Part shown: positions 32,132 through 43,027 of the stretch, piece after piece | Numbering within the stretch: the stretch's first letter is position 1 | How the letters are laid out: every line of letters starts with the position of its first letter | Assembly: GCF_000364625.1 (NCBI RefSeq) | Contig: NZ_KB822612.1 | Location: 37,494 to 101,493, forward strand | Reading direction: 5' to 3' | Length of the DNA stretch: 64,000 nucleotides | Source of the DNA: Pseudomonas thermotolerans DSM 14292 | GTDB taxonomy: Bacteria > Pseudomonadota > Gammaproteobacteria > Pseudomonadales > Pseudomonadaceae | Notes under the pieces: model-generated | What the model was told of the DNA's origin: nothing | Database searches by the model: none | Seen by the model: only the letters and a program-made list of their open reading frames with translations | Made by a program: the position numbers and the translations under genes

Positions 32132-32157
32132 CCCGACAGCGCACTAGCTGTCGGGTT
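32130..32157 (-). terminator. Terminator between rpmJ and rpsM
   Basis: AACCCGACAGC (32130-32140) pairs perfectly with GCTGTCGGGTT (32147-32157) across a 6-base loop; on the minus strand it is followed by GATTATT. It separates the spc genes from the alpha operon. Confidence 0.85.
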
Positions 32158-32175
32158 TCTGGCGTTTACTCACAA

Positions 32176-32292
32176 TCAGCCTTGGCGCTGCTTGTGACGC
32201 GGCTCTGCGCTGCAGATCACCCGCACGACACCTTCGCGACGAATGATTTTGCAGTTACGGCACAGCTTCTTCACCGATGCACGAACTTTCAT
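32176..32292 (-). CDS. rpmJ: 50S ribosomal protein L36
   Basis: A 38-residue protein (starts [20 protein letters not shown], ends EPRHKQRQG). It is the zinc-binding form: Cys11, Cys14, Cys27 and His32 are all present. It follows secY by 31 bases and is followed by a terminator, so it closes the spc transcription unit. A zinc-free paralogue is often Zur-regulated elsewhere in Pseudomonas; none is in this window. Confidence 0.96.
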
Positions 32293-32323
32293 CACCAACT
32301 CCTAGAACCTTACGGCACCATGA

Positions 32324-33652
32324 TCAGCGGAGCATGCCGCTGCCATAGCCCTTCAGGTTGGCTTTCTTCATCAGGGATTCGTACTGGTGCGAAACGAGGT
32401 GCGATTGTACTTGCGACATAAAGTCCATCACAACCACGACCACGATCAGCAACGAGGTCCCGCCGAGATAGAACGGCACGTTAGCCGCCACCACCAGGAA
32501 CTGCGGCAGCAGGCAGACAGCCGTCATGTACAGAGCACCGAACAGGGTCAAGCGGGTCAGCACGCCATCAATGTAGCGGGCCGATTGCTCGCCAGGACGG
32601 ATACCCGGGATAAAGGCGCCGGACTTTTTCAGGTTCTCCGCTACGTCCTTCGGATTGAACATCAGCGCCGTATAGAAGAAGCAGAAGAAAATGATCCCTG
32701 CACTAAACAGCAGAATGTTCAACGGCTGGCCGGGAGCGATGGCCTGAGCGATGTCCTGCAGCCAGCCCAGCCCCTCGGTCTGACCGAACCAAGACCCCAG
32801 GGATGCCGGGAACAGCAGCAGGCTGCTGGCGAAAATGGCCGGAATAACGCCGGCCATGTTCACTTTCAACGGCAGGTGGCTGGTCTGCGCAGCGAAGACC
32901 TTGCGGCCCTGCTGACGCTTGGCGTAGTGCACGGCGATGCGCCGCTGGCCACGCTCGATGAACACCACGAAACCGATGATCGCCACCGCGAGCAGGCCGA
33001 TGGCGATCAGGGCGAAGATATTGATGTCGCCCTGACGAGCAGACTCGAAGGACTGCCCGATTGCCGCCGGCAGTCCTGCGACTATGCCCGCGAAGATCAG
33101 CATCGAGATGCCGTTGCCGACACCCCGCTCGGTGATCTGCTCACCGAGCCACATCATGAACATAGCCCCTGCCACGAAGGTAGTGACCGCCACGAAGTGG
33201 AAACCGAAACCTGCAGAGAACACCACGCCCTGCCCCGCCAGACCAATGGACATACCCGTAGCCTGGATCAGGGCGAGCACCAGCGTGCCGTAGCGAGTGT
33301 ATTGGCTGATCTTGCGCCGACCAGCCTCACCTTCCTTCTTCAACTGCTCCAGCTGCGGACTGACGGCGGTCATCAGCTGCATGATGATCGATGCCGAAAT
33401 GTACGGCATGATCCCCAGCGCGAAGATGCTCATCCGCTCCAGCGCGCCGCCGGAGAACATGTTGAACAGGCTAAGAATAGTCCCCTCATTCTGCCGGAAC
33501 AGGTCAGCGAGCCGGTCTGGGTTGATTCCGGGAACCGGAATGTGCGCCCCTATTCGATAGACGATGATCGCCAGGAACAGGAAACGCAGCCGAGCCCAGA
33601 GCTCGGCCAACCCACCATTGCTGAGCGCTGAGAGAGCACCTTGCTTAGCCAT
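32324..33652 (-). CDS. secY: Protein translocase subunit SecY
   Basis: The 442-residue central channel of the Sec translocon, with ten predicted helices. Features: [21 protein letters not shown], the plug region [49 protein letters not shown] before helix 6, and the cytosolic loop [23 protein letters not shown]. It partners with SecE, encoded at 58944-59312. It starts immediately after the rplO stop. Confidence 0.98.
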   Translation of the reverse strand: MAKQGALSALSNGGLAELWARLRFLFLAIIVYRIGAHIPVPGINPDRLADLFRQNEGTILSLFNMFSGGALERMSIFALGIMPYISASIIMQLMTAVSPQLEQLKKEGEAGRRKISQYTRYGTLVLALIQATGMSIGLAGQGVVFSAGFGFHFVAVTTFVAGAMFMMWLGEQITERGVGNGISMLIFAGIVAGLPAAIGQSFESARQGDINIFALIAIGLLAVAIIGFVVFIERGQRRIAVHYAKRQQGRKVFAAQTSHLPLKVNMAGVIPAIFASSLLLFPASLGSWFGQTEGLGWLQDIAQAIAPGQPLNILLFSAGIIFFCFFYTALMFNPKDVAENLKKSGAFIPGIRPGEQSARYIDGVLTRLTLFGALYMTAVCLLPQFLVVAANVPFYLGGTSLLIVVVVVMDFMSQVQSHLVSHQYESLMKKANLKGYGSGMLR

Positions 33653-34087
33653 TTAGTCCTCGATTTTGCCGCCAGCTGCTTCGATGGCCGCGCGCGCACC
33701 TTTGGTGGCAGCGATGCCTTTCAGGGTTACCGCACGAGCAACTTCACCGGACAGCACGACTTTCACGCGCTGCACGTTGCGATTGATCAGGTTGGCATCC
33801 TTCAGCGCCTGCAGCGTGACCACGTCACCTTCCACCTTGGCCAGCTCGGAGGTACGGATTTCCGCGCGATCCAAGGCCTTCAGGGAGACGAAGCCGAACT
33901 TCGGCAGACGACGGTGCAGGGGCTGCTGACCACCCTCGAAGCCCGGAGCGATGCTGCCGCCGGAACGGGAAGTCTGACCTTTGTGACCACGGCCACCGGT
34001 CTTGCCCAGGCCGCTACCGATACCGCGACCCAGACGATGCTTCTCGCGACGGGCACCCGGCGCGGAACGCAGATCGTTCAGTTGCAT
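33653..34087 (-). CDS. rplO: 50S ribosomal protein L15
   Basis: A 144-residue protein; the glycine-rich N-terminal extension ([29 protein letters not shown]) reaches into 23S rRNA, and [18 protein letters not shown] is the family signature. It lies 3 bases after rpmD and abuts secY. Confidence 0.98.
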   Translation of the reverse strand: MQLNDLRSAPGARREKHRLGRGIGSGLGKTGGRGHKGQTSRSGGSIAPGFEGGQQPLHRRLPKFGFVSLKALDRAEIRTSELAKVEGDVVTLQALKDANLINRNVQRVKVVLSGEVARAVTLKGIAATKGARAAIEAAGGKIED

Positions 34088-34090
34088 GTC

Positions 34091-34270
34091 TTAGCCCTCC
34101 ACACGCAGAAGGTAGTTGGCCTTGTTGATCATCCCGCGGTTTTCCGGAGTATCCAGAACCTCGACGGTGTGACCGATGCGACGCAGGCCGAGACCCTTGA
34201 CGCAAGCCTTGTGGTTGGCCAGACGGCCGTGCACGCTCTTCACCAGCGTGACTTTGACTGTTTTAGCCAT
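34091..34270 (-). CDS. rpmD: 50S ribosomal protein L30
   Basis: A 59-residue protein ([16 protein letters not shown], then [14 protein letters not shown] and [13 protein letters not shown]). The ATG at 34270 is preceded by GAGGATC and gives the normal length; an upstream in-frame extension lies inside rpsE and is not used. It follows rpsE by 2 bases. Confidence 0.97.
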   Translation of the reverse strand: MAKTVKVTLVKSVHGRLANHKACVKGLGLRRIGHTVEVLDTPENRGMINKANYLLRVEG

Positions 34271-34272
34271 GG

Positions 34273-34773
34273 TTAGAGGATCTCCTCGACACTCTTGCCA
34301 CGCTTGGCAGCCACGGAATCCGGGGACTGCATGCCCTTCAGAGCCTTGAAGGTGGCGTGAACCACGTTGACCGGGTTGGTGGAGCCGTAGCACTTGGCGA
34401 GCACGTTCTGCACACCAGCCACTTCCAGCACGGCACGCATGGCGCCGCCGGCGATGATACCGGTACCCTCGGAAGCGGGCTGCATGTACACCTTGGAAGC
34501 GCCGTGAGCGGATTTCATGGCGTACTGCAGGGTGGTGCCGTTGAGGTCCACCTGAATCATGTTGCGGCGAGCAGCTTCCATCGCCTTCTGGATGGCAGCG
34601 GGCACTTCACGGGACTTGCCACGGCCGAAGCCAACGCGGCCCTTGCCGTCACCCACCACGGTCAGCGCGGTGAAGGTGAAGATGCGACCGCCTTTCACGG
34701 TCTTGGCAACGCGGTTAACCTGGACCAGCTTCTCGATGTAGCCTTCGTCGCGCTTTTGGTCGTTATTTGCCAT
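34273..34773 (-). CDS. rpsE: 30S ribosomal protein S5
   Basis: A 166-residue protein of the 30S subunit near the decoding centre, important for accuracy. The double-stranded RNA-binding N-terminal domain ([46 protein letters not shown]) carries the loop where spectinomycin-resistance changes occur; the wild-type sequence is seen. The C-terminal domain includes [22 protein letters not shown]. Confidence 0.98.
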   Translation of the reverse strand: MANNDQKRDEGYIEKLVQVNRVAKTVKGGRIFTFTALTVVGDGKGRVGFGRGKSREVPAAIQKAMEAARRNMIQVDLNGTTLQYAMKSAHGASKVYMQPASEGTGIIAGGAMRAVLEVAGVQNVLAKCYGSTNPVNVVHATFKALKGMQSPDSVAAKRGKSVEEIL

Positions 34774-34776
34774 AAC

Positions 34777-35127
34777 TTAGAACTCCAGTCCGCCTTCACG
34801 AGCAGCATCGGCCAGCGCCTTGACGCGACCGTGATACTTGAAGCCAGAACGATCGAAAGCCACCTTGGTGATGCCAGCGGCTTTCGCACGCTCGGCTACC
34901 AGCTGACCCACTTTCTTGGCCGCTTCGACGTTGCTGGTAGCACCGTCGCGCAGGGATTTGTCCAGAGTCGAGGCGCTGGCCAGGACCTGGGCGCCGTCGG
35001 CCGAAATGACCTGGGCGTAGATGTGCTGGGAAGAGCGGTACACGCAAAGGCGTACGGTTTCCAGCTCGCGCATTTTCAGGCGTGCCTTGCGAGCGCGACG
35101 CAGACGAGTTTCTTTCTTTACGCTCAT
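34777..35127 (-). CDS. rplR: 50S ribosomal protein L18
   Basis: A 116-residue 5S rRNA-binding protein: basic N terminus ([18 protein letters not shown]), [16 protein letters not shown], and the C-terminal [26 protein letters not shown]. It sits 3 bases before rpsE. Confidence 0.98.
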   Translation of the reverse strand: MSVKKETRLRRARKARLKMRELETVRLCVYRSSQHIYAQVISADGAQVLASASTLDKSLRDGATSNVEAAKKVGQLVAERAKAAGITKVAFDRSGFKYHGRVKALADAAREGGLEF

Positions 35128-35137
35128 TTGCTATGCC

Positions 35138-35671
35138 CTACTTCTTCTTAGCTTCTTTACGAAGGACGACTTCATCGGCGTAGCGCACACCCTTGCCTTT
35201 GTAAGGCTCGGGACGACGGAAGTCGCGGATCTCGGCCGCCACCTGGCCAACCAGCTGCTTGTCGATACCCTTGATCAGGATGTCGGTCTGGCTGGGGGTT
35301 TCGGCGGTGATGCCCTTCGGCAGCTCGTAGTCGATCGGGTGGGAGAAGCCCAGGGACAGGTTCAGCACATTGCCCTTGGCCTGAGCCTTGTAGCCCACAC
35401 CAACCAGCTGCAGCTTGCGCTCGAAGCCCTGACTGACGCCGATCACCATGTTGTTGACCAGCGCGCGGGTGGTACCGGCCATGGCCTTGTTCTGCTGATC
35501 GCCATTGCGGGCCGCGAAACGCAGCTCGCCGCCTTCCTGAATGACTTCCACGGAGGGGTGGATGTTCAGCTCGAGGGTACCCTTGGCGCCCTTCACCGAC
35601 AGCTGCTGACCGGCCAGCTTGACTTCGACGCCAGCGGGCAGCTTGACGGGGTTCTTAGCAACGCGAGACAT
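35138..35671 (-). CDS. rplF: 50S ribosomal protein L6
   Basis: A 177-residue protein with two similar domains ([30 protein letters not shown]; then [31 protein letters not shown]). The C-terminal [19 protein letters not shown] signature is intact. It lies near the factor-binding site of the 50S subunit. Confidence 0.98.
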   Translation of the reverse strand: MSRVAKNPVKLPAGVEVKLAGQQLSVKGAKGTLELNIHPSVEVIQEGGELRFAARNGDQQNKAMAGTTRALVNNMVIGVSQGFERKLQLVGVGYKAQAKGNVLNLSLGFSHPIDYELPKGITAETPSQTDILIKGIDKQLVGQVAAEIRDFRRPEPYKGKGVRYADEVVLRKEAKKK

Positions 35672-35683
35672 GCTTATCCCCCC

Positions 35684-36076
35684 TTAGAACACAGTGCAGA
35701 GCACTTCGCCGCCCACGCCAGCAGCGCGAGCAGCACGATCGGTCATCACACCCTTGTTGGTGGAAACGATCGACACGCCCAGGCCGCCACGTACTTTCGG
35801 CAGCTGATCGACGGATTTGTACTGGCGCAGGCCGGGACGGCTCACACGCTTCAGCTCCTCGATGACCGGACGGCCTTCGAAGTACTTCAGTTCGATGGAC
35901 AGCAGCGGCTTGGCATCGCTGCTGACCTGGTATCCGGAAATATAACCTTCGTTCTTGAGAACGTCGGCAACCGCCACCTTCAGCTTGGAGGACGGCATGC
36001 TTACGACAGACTTTTCAGCCATCTGGGCATTACGGATACGAGTTAGCATGTCCGCTAACGGGTCCTGCATACTCAT
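35684..36076 (-). CDS. rpsH: 30S ribosomal protein S8
   Basis: A 130-residue 16S rRNA-binding protein: [32 protein letters not shown], then [33 protein letters not shown]. In E. coli S8 represses the spc operon by binding its mRNA. Here rpsH is the first gene after a terminator and a new promoter, so if S8 still autoregulates, the site should be in the rpsH leader rather than near rplE. Confidence 0.98.
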   Translation of the reverse strand: MSMQDPLADMLTRIRNAQMAEKSVVSMPSSKLKVAVADVLKNEGYISGYQVSSDAKPLLSIELKYFEGRPVIEELKRVSRPGLRQYKSVDQLPKVRGGLGVSIVSTNKGVMTDRAARAAGVGGEVLCTVF

Positions 36077-36174
36077 GGGCTTGATGCTCCTAAAACAGAA
36101 AGGAATGGCCTTACGGCCACTTGAATCGCCAGGAAACGCAGGACAGGCTTAGGCCTGGCTCTGGCGAGCCGGTC

Positions 36175-36203
36175 ATTCTAGTGACCGATCAAAAATGAAT
36201 CAA
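36175..36203 (-). promoter_or_regulatory. Sigma-70 promoter upstream of rpsH
   Basis: On the minus strand TTGATT (36203-36198) and TAGAAT (36180-36175) are separated by 17 bases. The -35 box lies inside the 3' arm of the terminator stem at 36195-36226. The start would lie near 36168, giving a leader of about 90 bases that contains a TGGCC / GGCCA hairpin near 36105-36120. Confidence 0.8.
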
Positions 36204-36226
36204 GCCCCATAGGGGGCCTGATTCAT
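36195..36226 (-). terminator. Intrinsic terminator between rpsN and rpsH
   Basis: ATGAATCA (36195-36202) pairs with TGATTCAT (36219-36226), continued inside by a G-C stem (GCCCC / GGGGC) around an ATA loop. On the minus strand it is followed by TTTTTGATC. This is a strong terminator inside what is usually one continuous operon. Confidence 0.85.
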
Positions 36227-36236
36227 TCTCACGCAA

Positions 36237-36264
36237 AGGGAGCCTGTCTTGCGAAAGGCTCCCT
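36237..36264 (-). repeat. Second hairpin between rpsN and rpsH
   Basis: AGGGAGCCT (36237-36245) pairs perfectly with AGGCTCCCT (36256-36264) across a 10-base loop, 10 bases after the rpsN stop. On the minus strand it is followed by TTTGCG. It stands in tandem with the stronger terminator downstream and may stabilise the rpsN 3' end. Confidence 0.75.
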
Positions 36265-36273
36265 GCACGATCA

Positions 36274-36579
36274 TTACCAGCTGGCCTTGACCAGACCCGG
36301 CACGTCGCCACGCATGGCGGCTTCGCGCAGCTTGTTACGGCCGAGACCGAACTTACGGTACACGCCGTGCGGACGACCGGTCAGGCGGCAGCGGTTGCGG
36401 AGACGGCTGGCGCTGGCGTCACGGGGCTGCTTCTGCAGGGCGATCTGGGCTTCCCAACGAGCTTCCGGAGTGGAGTTCGGGTTGGCGATGATCGCCTTCA
36501 GCTCAGCACGCTTCTTGGCGAACTTGGCAACCGTGCGCTGACGCTTCAGCTCGCGGTTCTTCATGCTCTTCTTGGCCAT
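36274..36579 (-). CDS. rpsN: 30S ribosomal protein S14 (zinc-free type)
   Basis: A 101-residue long form ([65 protein letters not shown]). It has none of the Cys-x2-Cys pairs of the short zinc-binding form, so it does not depend on zinc. It ends the S10 part of the cluster here. Confidence 0.98.
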   Translation of the reverse strand: MAKKSMKNRELKRQRTVAKFAKKRAELKAIIANPNSTPEARWEAQIALQKQPRDASASRLRNRCRLTGRPHGVYRKFGLGRNKLREAAMRGDVPGLVKASW

Positions 36580-36591
36580 GTCCTACTCCAA

Positions 36592-37131
36592 TCAGTTGCG
36601 GAACGGGAAGTTGAAGGCACGCAGCAGCGCGCGACCTTCGTCGTCCGTACGGGCGGTGGTGGTCAGGGTGATGTCCAGACCGCGGAGCGCATCGATCTTG
36701 TCGTAGTCGATTTCCGGGAAGATGATCTGCTCTTTCACGCCCATGCTGTAGTTACCACGACCATCGAAGGACTTGGCATTCAGACCGCGGAAGTCACGCA
36801 CGCGCGGCAGGGAGATAGTCAGCAGGCGGTCCAGGAATTCGTACATGCGCTCGCGACGCAGGGTGACCTTGACGCCGATCGGCCAGCCTTCACGAACCTT
36901 GAAACCGGCGATGGACTTACGGGCGTAAGTCACAACCGGCTTCTGGCCAGTGATCTTTTCCAGATCGGCGACGGCGCTTTCGATGACCTTCTTGTCACCG
37001 ATAGCTTCGCCAAGCCCCATGTTCAGGGTGATCTTGGTGATGCGCGGAACTTCCATCACGTTGGCCAGCTTCAGTTCTTCCTTCAGCTTGGGCGCGATTT
37101 CCTTCCGGTACAGCTCTTTCAGTCGTGCCAT
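36592..37131 (-). CDS. rplE: 50S ribosomal protein L5
   Basis: A 179-residue 5S rRNA-binding protein: [43 protein letters not shown], the [21 protein letters not shown] signature and a normal C terminus. It lies between rplX and rpsN. Confidence 0.98.
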   Translation of the reverse strand: MARLKELYRKEIAPKLKEELKLANVMEVPRITKITLNMGLGEAIGDKKVIESAVADLEKITGQKPVVTYARKSIAGFKVREGWPIGVKVTLRRERMYEFLDRLLTISLPRVRDFRGLNAKSFDGRGNYSMGVKEQIIFPEIDYDKIDALRGLDITLTTTARTDDEGRALLRAFNFPFRN

Positions 37132-37149
37132 GGTGTTCTACCTTCGTTC

Positions 37150-37464
37150 TCAAGCGCCAACCGGCTTCTGGGTGGACTTGAAGACACGAATCTTCTTGCC
37201 GTCTTCGACCTTGAAGCCAACGCGGTCAGCCTTGTTGGTTTCCGGATTGAAGATGGCAACGTTGGAAACGTGCAGGGGTGCTTCTTTCTCGACGATACCG
37301 CCCTGAACGCCCGACATCGGATTCGGCTTGGTGTGGCGCTTGACCAGGTTGACGCCACCGACAACCACGCGGTTGTCGGCGAGCACCTTCAGCACCTTGC
37401 CACGCTTGCCCTTGTCCTTGCCGGCGATCACGATGATCTCGTCGTCGCGACGAATCTTTTGCAT
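37150..37464 (-). CDS. rplX: 50S ribosomal protein L24
   Basis: A 104-residue assembly-initiating protein with a KOW motif near the N terminus ([25 protein letters not shown]) followed by [13 protein letters not shown] and a basic C terminus. It follows rplN by 11 bases. Confidence 0.98.
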   Translation of the reverse strand: MQKIRRDDEIIVIAGKDKGKRGKVLKVLADNRVVVGGVNLVKRHTKPNPMSGVQGGIVEKEAPLHVSNVAIFNPETNKADRVGFKVEDGKKIRVFKSTQKPVGA

Positions 37465-37475
37465 TTCGGATCTCC

Positions 37476-37844
37476 TTACAGCACTTCAGGGGCGAGCGAG
37501 ACGATCTTCATGAACTTCTCGGAACGAAGCTCACGGGTCACGGGCCCGAAGATACGGGTGCCGATCGGCTCCTGCTTGTTGTTCAGCAGAACAGCAGCGT
37601 TGCCGTCGAAGCGGATGATGGAACCGTCGGGACGACGCACGCCGTGACGGGTGCGAACCACGACAGCGTTCATCACCTGGCCTTTCTTCACCTTACCGCG
37701 CGGAATGGCTTCCTTCACGGTCACCTTGATGATGTCGCCGATACCAGCGTACCGGCGGTGGGAACCGCCGAGCACCTTGATGCACATAACACGACGCGCG
37801 CCACTGTTATCAGCCACATCGAGCATGGATTGAGTCTGAATCAT
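37476..37844 (-). CDS. rplN: 50S ribosomal protein L14
   Basis: A 122-residue protein: [27 protein letters not shown], then [30 protein letters not shown]. It contacts the 30S subunit at bridge B8 and is the target of the silencing factor RsfS. In E. coli it begins the spc operon; here it follows rpsQ by 23 bases with no terminator between. Confidence 0.98.
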   Translation of the reverse strand: MIQTQSMLDVADNSGARRVMCIKVLGGSHRRYAGIGDIIKVTVKEAIPRGKVKKGQVMNAVVVRTRHGVRRPDGSIIRFDGNAAVLLNNKQEPIGTRIFGPVTRELRSEKFMKIVSLAPEVL

Positions 37845-37867
37845 AAAATTTCTCCGACCCTAAGCTC

Positions 37868-38134
37868 TTAGACTTCGACTGCGCGTTCGACGATCTCAAC
37901 CAGGGTCCAAGACTTGGTCTTGGCCAGCGGGCGAGTCTCGCGGATGGAGACGGTATCGCCTACGCGGCACTGGTTGTTTTCGTCATGGGCGTGCAGTTTG
38001 GTCGAACGCTTGACGTACTTACCGTAGATCGGGTGCTTCACGCGACGCTCGATCAGCACGGTGATGGTCTTGTCCATTTTGTCGCTGACAACACGGCCGG
38101 TCAGCGTGCGGACGGTTTTCTGAGCTTCAGCCAT
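37868..38134 (-). CDS. rpsQ: 30S ribosomal protein S17
   Basis: An 88-residue OB-fold protein ([75 protein letters not shown]). It follows rpmC by 2 bases. Confidence 0.98.
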   Translation of the reverse strand: MAEAQKTVRTLTGRVVSDKMDKTITVLIERRVKHPIYGKYVKRSTKLHAHDENNQCRVGDTVSIRETRPLAKTKSWTLVEIVERAVEV

Positions 38135-38136
38135 GA

Positions 38137-38328
38137 TTACTTACCTGCCTGCTGAGTGAGCACAGTTTTCACGCGAGCGATGTCACGCTTAACTTGCGAG
38201 AGCAGGTGAGTCTGCCCCAACTGGCCAGTCGCCTTCTGCATGCGCAGATTGAACTGGTCGCGCAGCAGAGCGAGCAGCTGCTCGTTCAGCTCCTGCGCGG
38301 ATTTACCACGAAGTTCATTCGCTTTCAT
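38137..38328 (-). CDS. rpmC: 50S ribosomal protein L29
   Basis: A 63-residue helical hairpin protein at the tunnel exit ([37 protein letters not shown]). The ATG at 38328 overlaps the rplP stop as TGATG and gives the family start; a GTG one codon upstream is less likely. Confidence 0.97.
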   Translation of the reverse strand: MKANELRGKSAQELNEQLLALLRDQFNLRMQKATGQLGQTHLLSQVKRDIARVKTVLTQQAGK

Positions 38329-38741
38329 CACATCACCGTCCGCTTAACAAAGGTGGTGGCGAGGGGCAGCTTGGCAGCGGCCAGCGCAAAGGCCTCGCGC
38401 GCCAGCTCTTCGGAAACACCTTCGATCTCGTAGAGCACCTTGCCCGGCTGGATCTGGGCTACCCAGTACTCGACGCTACCCTTACCTTTACCCATACGCA
38501 CTTCCAGGGGCTTCTTGGTAACCGGCTTGTCCGGGAAGACGCGGATCCAGATCTTGCCGCCACGCTTGACGTGACGGGTCAGGGCGCGACGGGCGGACTC
38601 GATTTGGCGAGCGGTGAGACGACCGCGGGAAACAGACTTCAGCGCAAATTCGCCGAAGCTGACCTTGCTACCGCGATGAGCCAGACCACGGTTGTGGCCG
38701 GTCATCTGCTTGCGGAATTTTGTACGCTTAGGTTGCAGCAT
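38328..38741 (-). CDS. rplP: 50S ribosomal protein L16
   Basis: A 137-residue protein near the A-site: [36 protein letters not shown] and [32 protein letters not shown]. The arginine in the segment near residue 81 targeted by YcfD hydroxylation is in a normal context. Confidence 0.98.
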   Translation of the reverse strand: MLQPKRTKFRKQMTGHNRGLAHRGSKVSFGEFALKSVSRGRLTARQIESARRALTRHVKRGGKIWIRVFPDKPVTKKPLEVRMGKGKGSVEYWVAQIQPGKVLYEIEGVSEELAREAFALAAAKLPLATTFVKRTVM

Positions 38742-38755
38742 TTTGCGTACTCCCC

Positions 38756-39442
38756 TTATTTAGCAGCTTTCTTGCGAGGCGCCGGAGCGACAGGCTTCAG
38801 CTCTTCCTGGCGGCCACCAATGACCTCACCCTTGAAGATCCAAACCTTCACACCGATCACACCGTAGGTGGTGTGCGCTTCGTAGGTGGCATAGTCGATG
38901 TCGGCGCGCAGGGTGTGCAGCGGCACACGCCCTTCGCGATACCACTCGGTACGGGCGATTTCCGCACCGCCGAGACGACCACTCACCTGGATCTTGATGC
39001 CCTTGGCACCGATACGCATGGCGTTCTGCACGGCGCGCTTCATGGCGCGACGGAACATCACGCGACGCTCAAGCTGCTGGGCCACGCTCTGCGCAACCAG
39101 CATGGCATCGAGTTCCGGCTTGCGGATTTCCTCGATGTTGATGTGCACCGGCACACCCAGTTGCTTGGTCAGGTCCTGACGCAGCTTCTCGACATCCTCA
39201 CCCTTCTTGCCGATCACGATGCCGGGACGAGCAGTGTGGATGGTAACCCGCGCGGTCTGGGCCGGGCGGTGGATATCGATGCGGCTTACGGACGCGCTTT
39301 TTAGTTTGTCTTGGAGATACTCACGGACTTTCAGATCCGCGAACAGGTAGTCCGCGTAAGTCCGACCGTCTGCATACCAGACGGAAGTATGATCCTTGAC
39401 GATTCCCAGGCGGATGCCAACGGGATGTACTTTCTGACCCAT
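38756..39442 (-). CDS. rpsC: 30S ribosomal protein S3
   Basis: A 228-residue protein of the mRNA entry site. The ATG at 39442 gives [23 protein letters not shown] domain carries the [14 protein letters not shown] loop and the C-terminal domain has [22 protein letters not shown]. The tail is [14 protein letters not shown] longer in-frame extension upstream is not conserved. Confidence 0.98.
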   Translation of the reverse strand: MGQKVHPVGIRLGIVKDHTSVWYADGRTYADYLFADLKVREYLQDKLKSASVSRIDIHRPAQTARVTIHTARPGIVIGKKGEDVEKLRQDLTKQLGVPVHINIEEIRKPELDAMLVAQSVAQQLERRVMFRRAMKRAVQNAMRIGAKGIKIQVSGRLGGAEIARTEWYREGRVPLHTLRADIDYATYEAHTTYGVIGVKVWIFKGEVIGGRQEELKPVAPAPRKKAAK

Positions 39443-39455
39443 CTGATCGACTCCG

Positions 39456-39788
39456 TTACTTGTCCGCAACCTTGACAGTGATATGGCAAGACCGCTTGAC
39501 GATGCGATCAGCGCGGCCCTTGGCCCGCGGCATGATGCGCTTCAGCGAACGCCCTTCGTTGACGAAGATGGTGGAGACCTTCAGGTCGTCCACATCGGCG
39601 CCCTCGTTGTGCTCGGCGTTGGCCACAGCCGACTCCAGCACCTTCTTGATGATCTCGGCGGCTTTCTTGTTGCTGAAAGCCAGGAGGTTGAGCGCATCGC
39701 CCACCTTCTTCCCGCGGATCTGGTCGGCAACCAAGCGGGCTTTCTGGGCGGAGATTCGAGCGCCCGACAGCTTAGCGGCTACTTCCAT
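39456..39788 (-). CDS. rplV: 50S ribosomal protein L22
   Basis: A 110-residue protein whose long hairpin lines the exit tunnel: [67 protein letters not shown]. The hairpin tip sequence is wild type, with no macrolide-resistance type deletion. Confidence 0.98.
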   Translation of the reverse strand: MEVAAKLSGARISAQKARLVADQIRGKKVGDALNLLAFSNKKAAEIIKKVLESAVANAEHNEGADVDDLKVSTIFVNEGRSLKRIMPRAKGRADRIVKRSCHITVKVADK

Positions 39789-39801
39789 CTTTCCTTACCC
39801 C

Positions 39802-40077
39802 TTAGCGCTTGGCTTTCTTGTCCGCAGCGTGACCGCGATAGGTGCGGGTAGCAGCGAACTCGCCGAGTTTGTGGCCGACCATGTCTTCGCTCACCAGGAC
39901 CGGGACATGCTGACGACCGTTATGCACAGCGATGGTCAGACCGACCATCTGCGGCAGGATCATCGAACGGCGCGACCAGGTTTTCACCGGCTTGCGATCG
40001 TTCTTTTCCACCGCCGCCTCGACCTTCTTCAGCAGGTGAAGATCGATGAAAGGACCTTTTTTCAGAGAACGTGGCAC
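39802..40077 (-). CDS. rpsS: 30S ribosomal protein S19
   Basis: A 91-residue 30S-head protein: [60 protein letters not shown] and [22 protein letters not shown]. It lies 16 bases after rplB. Confidence 0.98.
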   Translation of the reverse strand: MPRSLKKGPFIDLHLLKKVEAAVEKNDRKPVKTWSRRSMILPQMVGLTIAVHNGRQHVPVLVSEDMVGHKLGEFAATRTYRGHAADKKAKR

Positions 40078-40093
40078 TGTCCTATCCCTCTAA

Positions 40094-40915
40094 TTACTTG
40101 CGACGACGGACGATCATGTTGTCGGTGCGCTTGTTGGCACGAGTCTTCGCACCCTTGGTCGGGAAGCCCCACGGCGACACCGGATGACGACCACCGGAGG
40201 TACGACCCTCACCACCACCATGCGGGTGGTCGACCGGGTTCATGGCCACACCACGCACGGTCGGACGAACACCGCGCCAGCGCTTGGCACCGGCCTTGCC
40301 CAGCGAGCGCAGGCTGTGCTCGGGGTTGGACACTTCGCCCAGGGTGGCACGGCACTCGGCCAGCACCTTGCGCATTTCGCCGGAGCGCAGACGCACGGTC
40401 ACGTAGGCGCCTTCACGAGCCACCACCTGCACCGAAGCGCCGGCGGAACGGGCGATTTGCGCGCCTTTGCCCGGCTTCAGCTCAACGCCGTGGACGGTGG
40501 AGCCGACCGGGATGTTGCGCAGCGGCAGGGTGTTGCCAACCTTGATCGGCGCCATGGCGCCGGAGATCAGCTGGTCACCAGCACTCACGCCTTTCGGGGC
40601 GATGATGTAACGACGCTCGCCATCGGCGTATTTCAGCAGGGCGATGTGCGCAGTACGGTTCGGATCGTATTCGATGCGCTCGACGATGGCCGGAATGCCA
40701 TCCTTGTTGCGACGGAAATCGATCAGACGATAGTGCTGCTTGTGACCACCACCGATGTGACGGGTGGTGATACGACCGTTGTTGTTACGACCGCCGGTCT
40801 TCGACTTCTTCTCCAGCAGCGGAGCATAGGGAGCGCCCTTATGCAGCTCCGGGCTGACGACCTTGACCACGAAACGGCGGCCAGCGGAAGTCGGCTTGCA
40901 TTTAACGATTGCCAT
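40094..40915 (-). CDS. rplB: 50S ribosomal protein L2
   Basis: A 273-residue protein required for subunit association and peptidyl transfer. Motifs: [40 protein letters not shown] and [31 protein letters not shown], which carries the conserved histidine. Confidence 0.98.
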   Translation of the reverse strand: MAIVKCKPTSAGRRFVVKVVSPELHKGAPYAPLLEKKSKTGGRNNNGRITTRHIGGGHKQHYRLIDFRRNKDGIPAIVERIEYDPNRTAHIALLKYADGERRYIIAPKGVSAGDQLISGAMAPIKVGNTLPLRNIPVGSTVHGVELKPGKGAQIARSAGASVQVVAREGAYVTVRLRSGEMRKVLAECRATLGEVSNPEHSLRSLGKAGAKRWRGVRPTVRGVAMNPVDHPHGGGEGRTSGGRHPVSPWGFPTKGAKTRANKRTDNMIVRRRK

Positions 40916-40929
40916 GATGCACCCCTTCC

Positions 40930-41229
40930 TTACTCAGCACTGCTGGTGAAATCGAGATCTTGGCCGGGCTGAAGGGCGATGATCGCCTTCTTCCAGTCGT
41001 TGCGCTTGCCCAGACCGCGAACGGTGCGCTTGGTCTTGCCCTGGACATTCAGGGTAGTGACGCTGTCGACCTTCACGTTGAACAGGCTTTCGACGGCCTT
41101 CTTGATTTCCAGCTTGGTTGCATCAGTGGCAACCTTGAAAACGAACTGGCCTTTCTTCTCGGCCAGAACCGTGGCCTTCTCGGAGATGTGCGGGCCAAGC
41201 AGCACTTTGAATACGCGTTCCTGGTTCAT
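40930..41229 (-). CDS. rplW: 50S ribosomal protein L23
   Basis: A 99-residue tunnel-exit protein that docks trigger factor and [55 protein letters not shown]. Its ATG overlaps the rplD stop by four bases. Confidence 0.98.
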   Translation of the reverse strand: MNQERVFKVLLGPHISEKATVLAEKKGQFVFKVATDATKLEIKKAVESLFNVKVDSVTTLNVQGKTKRTVRGLGKRNDWKKAIIALQPGQDLDFTSSAE

Positions 41230-41828
41230 CCCAGCAGCTCCTCGAATTTCTTCACGGCAGGCACGGTCACCAGAACCTTGTCGAAGGCGATCAGACTGAC
41301 AGGATCGGAACCCTGCACGTCACGCACGTCGACATGGGGCAGGTTACGCGCGGCCAGGTACAGATTCTCGTCGACCGAGTCGGAAACGATCAGCACGTCG
41401 TTCAGCCCCAGGCCATTGAGCTTGCTCAGCAACGCCTTGGTTTTCGGAGCTTCGACAGAGAAGTCTTCCACCACCACCAGACGATCCTGACGAACCAGCT
41501 CGGAGAGGATGGAGCGCAGAGCAGCGCGGTACATCTTCTTGTTGAGCTTCTGGGAGTGATCCTGCGGACGAGCAGCGAAGGTCACGCCGCCACCACGCCA
41601 CAGCGGACCAGTAGCGGAGCCGGCACGGGCACGACCAGTACCCTTCTGACGCCACGGCTTCTTGCCGCCACCAGCCACTTCGGAACGGGTCTTCTGCTTC
41701 TTGCTGCCCTGACGGGCACCGGCCAGGTAGGCTACGACAGCCTGGTGTACCAGGGTCTCGTTGAACTCACCACCGAAGGTGCGCTCGGAAACTTCGATCG
41801 CCTGTGCGCCATTAACATTCAGTTGCAT
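41226..41828 (-). CDS. rplD: 50S ribosomal protein L4
   Basis: A 200-residue protein with a tunnel loop ([36 protein letters not shown], near residues 44-77). In E. coli L4 represses the S10 operon by attenuation and translation block; the sequence here does not show the E. coli leader hairpin clearly. Confidence 0.98.
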   Translation of the reverse strand: MQLNVNGAQAIEVSERTFGGEFNETLVHQAVVAYLAGARQGSKKQKTRSEVAGGGKKPWRQKGTGRARAGSATGPLWRGGGVTFAARPQDHSQKLNKKMYRAALRSILSELVRQDRLVVVEDFSVEAPKTKALLSKLNGLGLNDVLIVSDSVDENLYLAARNLPHVDVRDVQGSDPVSLIAFDKVLVTVPAVKKFEELLG

Positions 41829-41840
41829 GTCAGTATCCCC

Positions 41841-42476
41841 TTAACCGCGAGCCTTAACAGCGGGACGCACGATCACGTCGCCGCCCGGAGCGCCAGGAAT
41901 GGCCCCCTTGACCAGCAGCAGATTGCGTTCAGCATCAACGCGAACCACTTCCAGGGACTGCACGGTCACGCGCTCAGCACCCAGGTGACCGGACATTTTC
42001 TTACCCTTGAACACACGACCAGGAGTCTGGCACTGGCCGATGGAGCCCGGAACGCGGTGGGAAACGGAGTTACCGTGGGTGTTGTCCTGACCACGGAAGT
42101 TCCAGCGCTTGATGGTACCGGCGTAACCTTTACCCTTGGACTGACCGGTCACGTCGACCAGCTGGCCCGCCTGGAAGATACTGACATCGATCTGATCGCC
42201 GACCTTGTATTCGCCTTCCTCAAGGCGGAACTCAAGGACGGTGCGACCGGCAGCGACGTTCGCCTTGGCGAAGTGACCGGCCTGGGGCTTGCTAACGCGG
42301 GAAGCACGACGCTCGCCCACGGTAACCTGCACGGCACGGTAACCGTCGCTTTCTTCAGTTTTGAATTGGGTGACGCGATTCGGCTCGACCTCGATGACCG
42401 TAACCGGAATGGAGACACCTTCCTCGGTGAAAATGCGGGTCATGCCGCACTTACGACCGACTACACCAATAGTCAT
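41841..42476 (-). CDS. rplC: 50S ribosomal protein L3
   Basis: A 211-residue protein close to the peptidyl-transferase centre: [77 protein letters not shown]. The glutamine of the GQxQ region methylated by PrmB is present. Confidence 0.98.
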   Translation of the reverse strand: MTIGVVGRKCGMTRIFTEEGVSIPVTVIEVEPNRVTQFKTEESDGYRAVQVTVGERRASRVSKPQAGHFAKANVAAGRTVLEFRLEEGEYKVGDQIDVSIFQAGQLVDVTGQSKGKGYAGTIKRWNFRGQDNTHGNSVSHRVPGSIGQCQTPGRVFKGKKMSGHLGAERVTVQSLEVVRVDAERNLLLVKGAIPGAPGGDVIVRPAVKARG

Positions 42477-42557
42477 GTTGTAACCTCATGAGTGTACGGG
42501 GCTTTCACCCGCTATGGCCGCCCATTTCAGAGCGTTACACGACCAAAACCAAGGGTT

Positions 42558-42908
<351 letters not shown>

Positions 42909-42932
42909 CTACGCCCGATAAAGGGAGGCGCA

Positions 42933-42961
42933 ATTGTACGGATGCGCCCCAAGGGTGTCAA
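42933..42961 (-). promoter_or_regulatory. Sigma-70 promoter of the S10 operon
   Basis: On the minus strand TTGACA (42961-42956), a 17-base spacer and TACAAT (42938-42933) give an almost consensus promoter. The -10 is followed by the GC-rich stretch TGCGCCTCC, a discriminator type associated with stringent control. It starts 19 bases after the terminator of tufA. Confidence 0.93.
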
Positions 42962-42979
42962 TGAATGACCAGCAAACAG

Positions 42980-43003
42980 AAAAGGCCCCGACCGGGGCCT
43001 TTT
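42980..43003 (-). terminator. Terminator of tufA (end of the str operon)
   Basis: AAAAGGCCCC (42980-42989) and GGGGCCTTTT (42994-43003) form a perfect stem with a 4-base loop and end in a U-run on the minus strand (CCTTTTCTG). Confidence 0.93.
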
Positions 43004-43027
43004 CCTTTTCACTTACCGCGATCTCGA

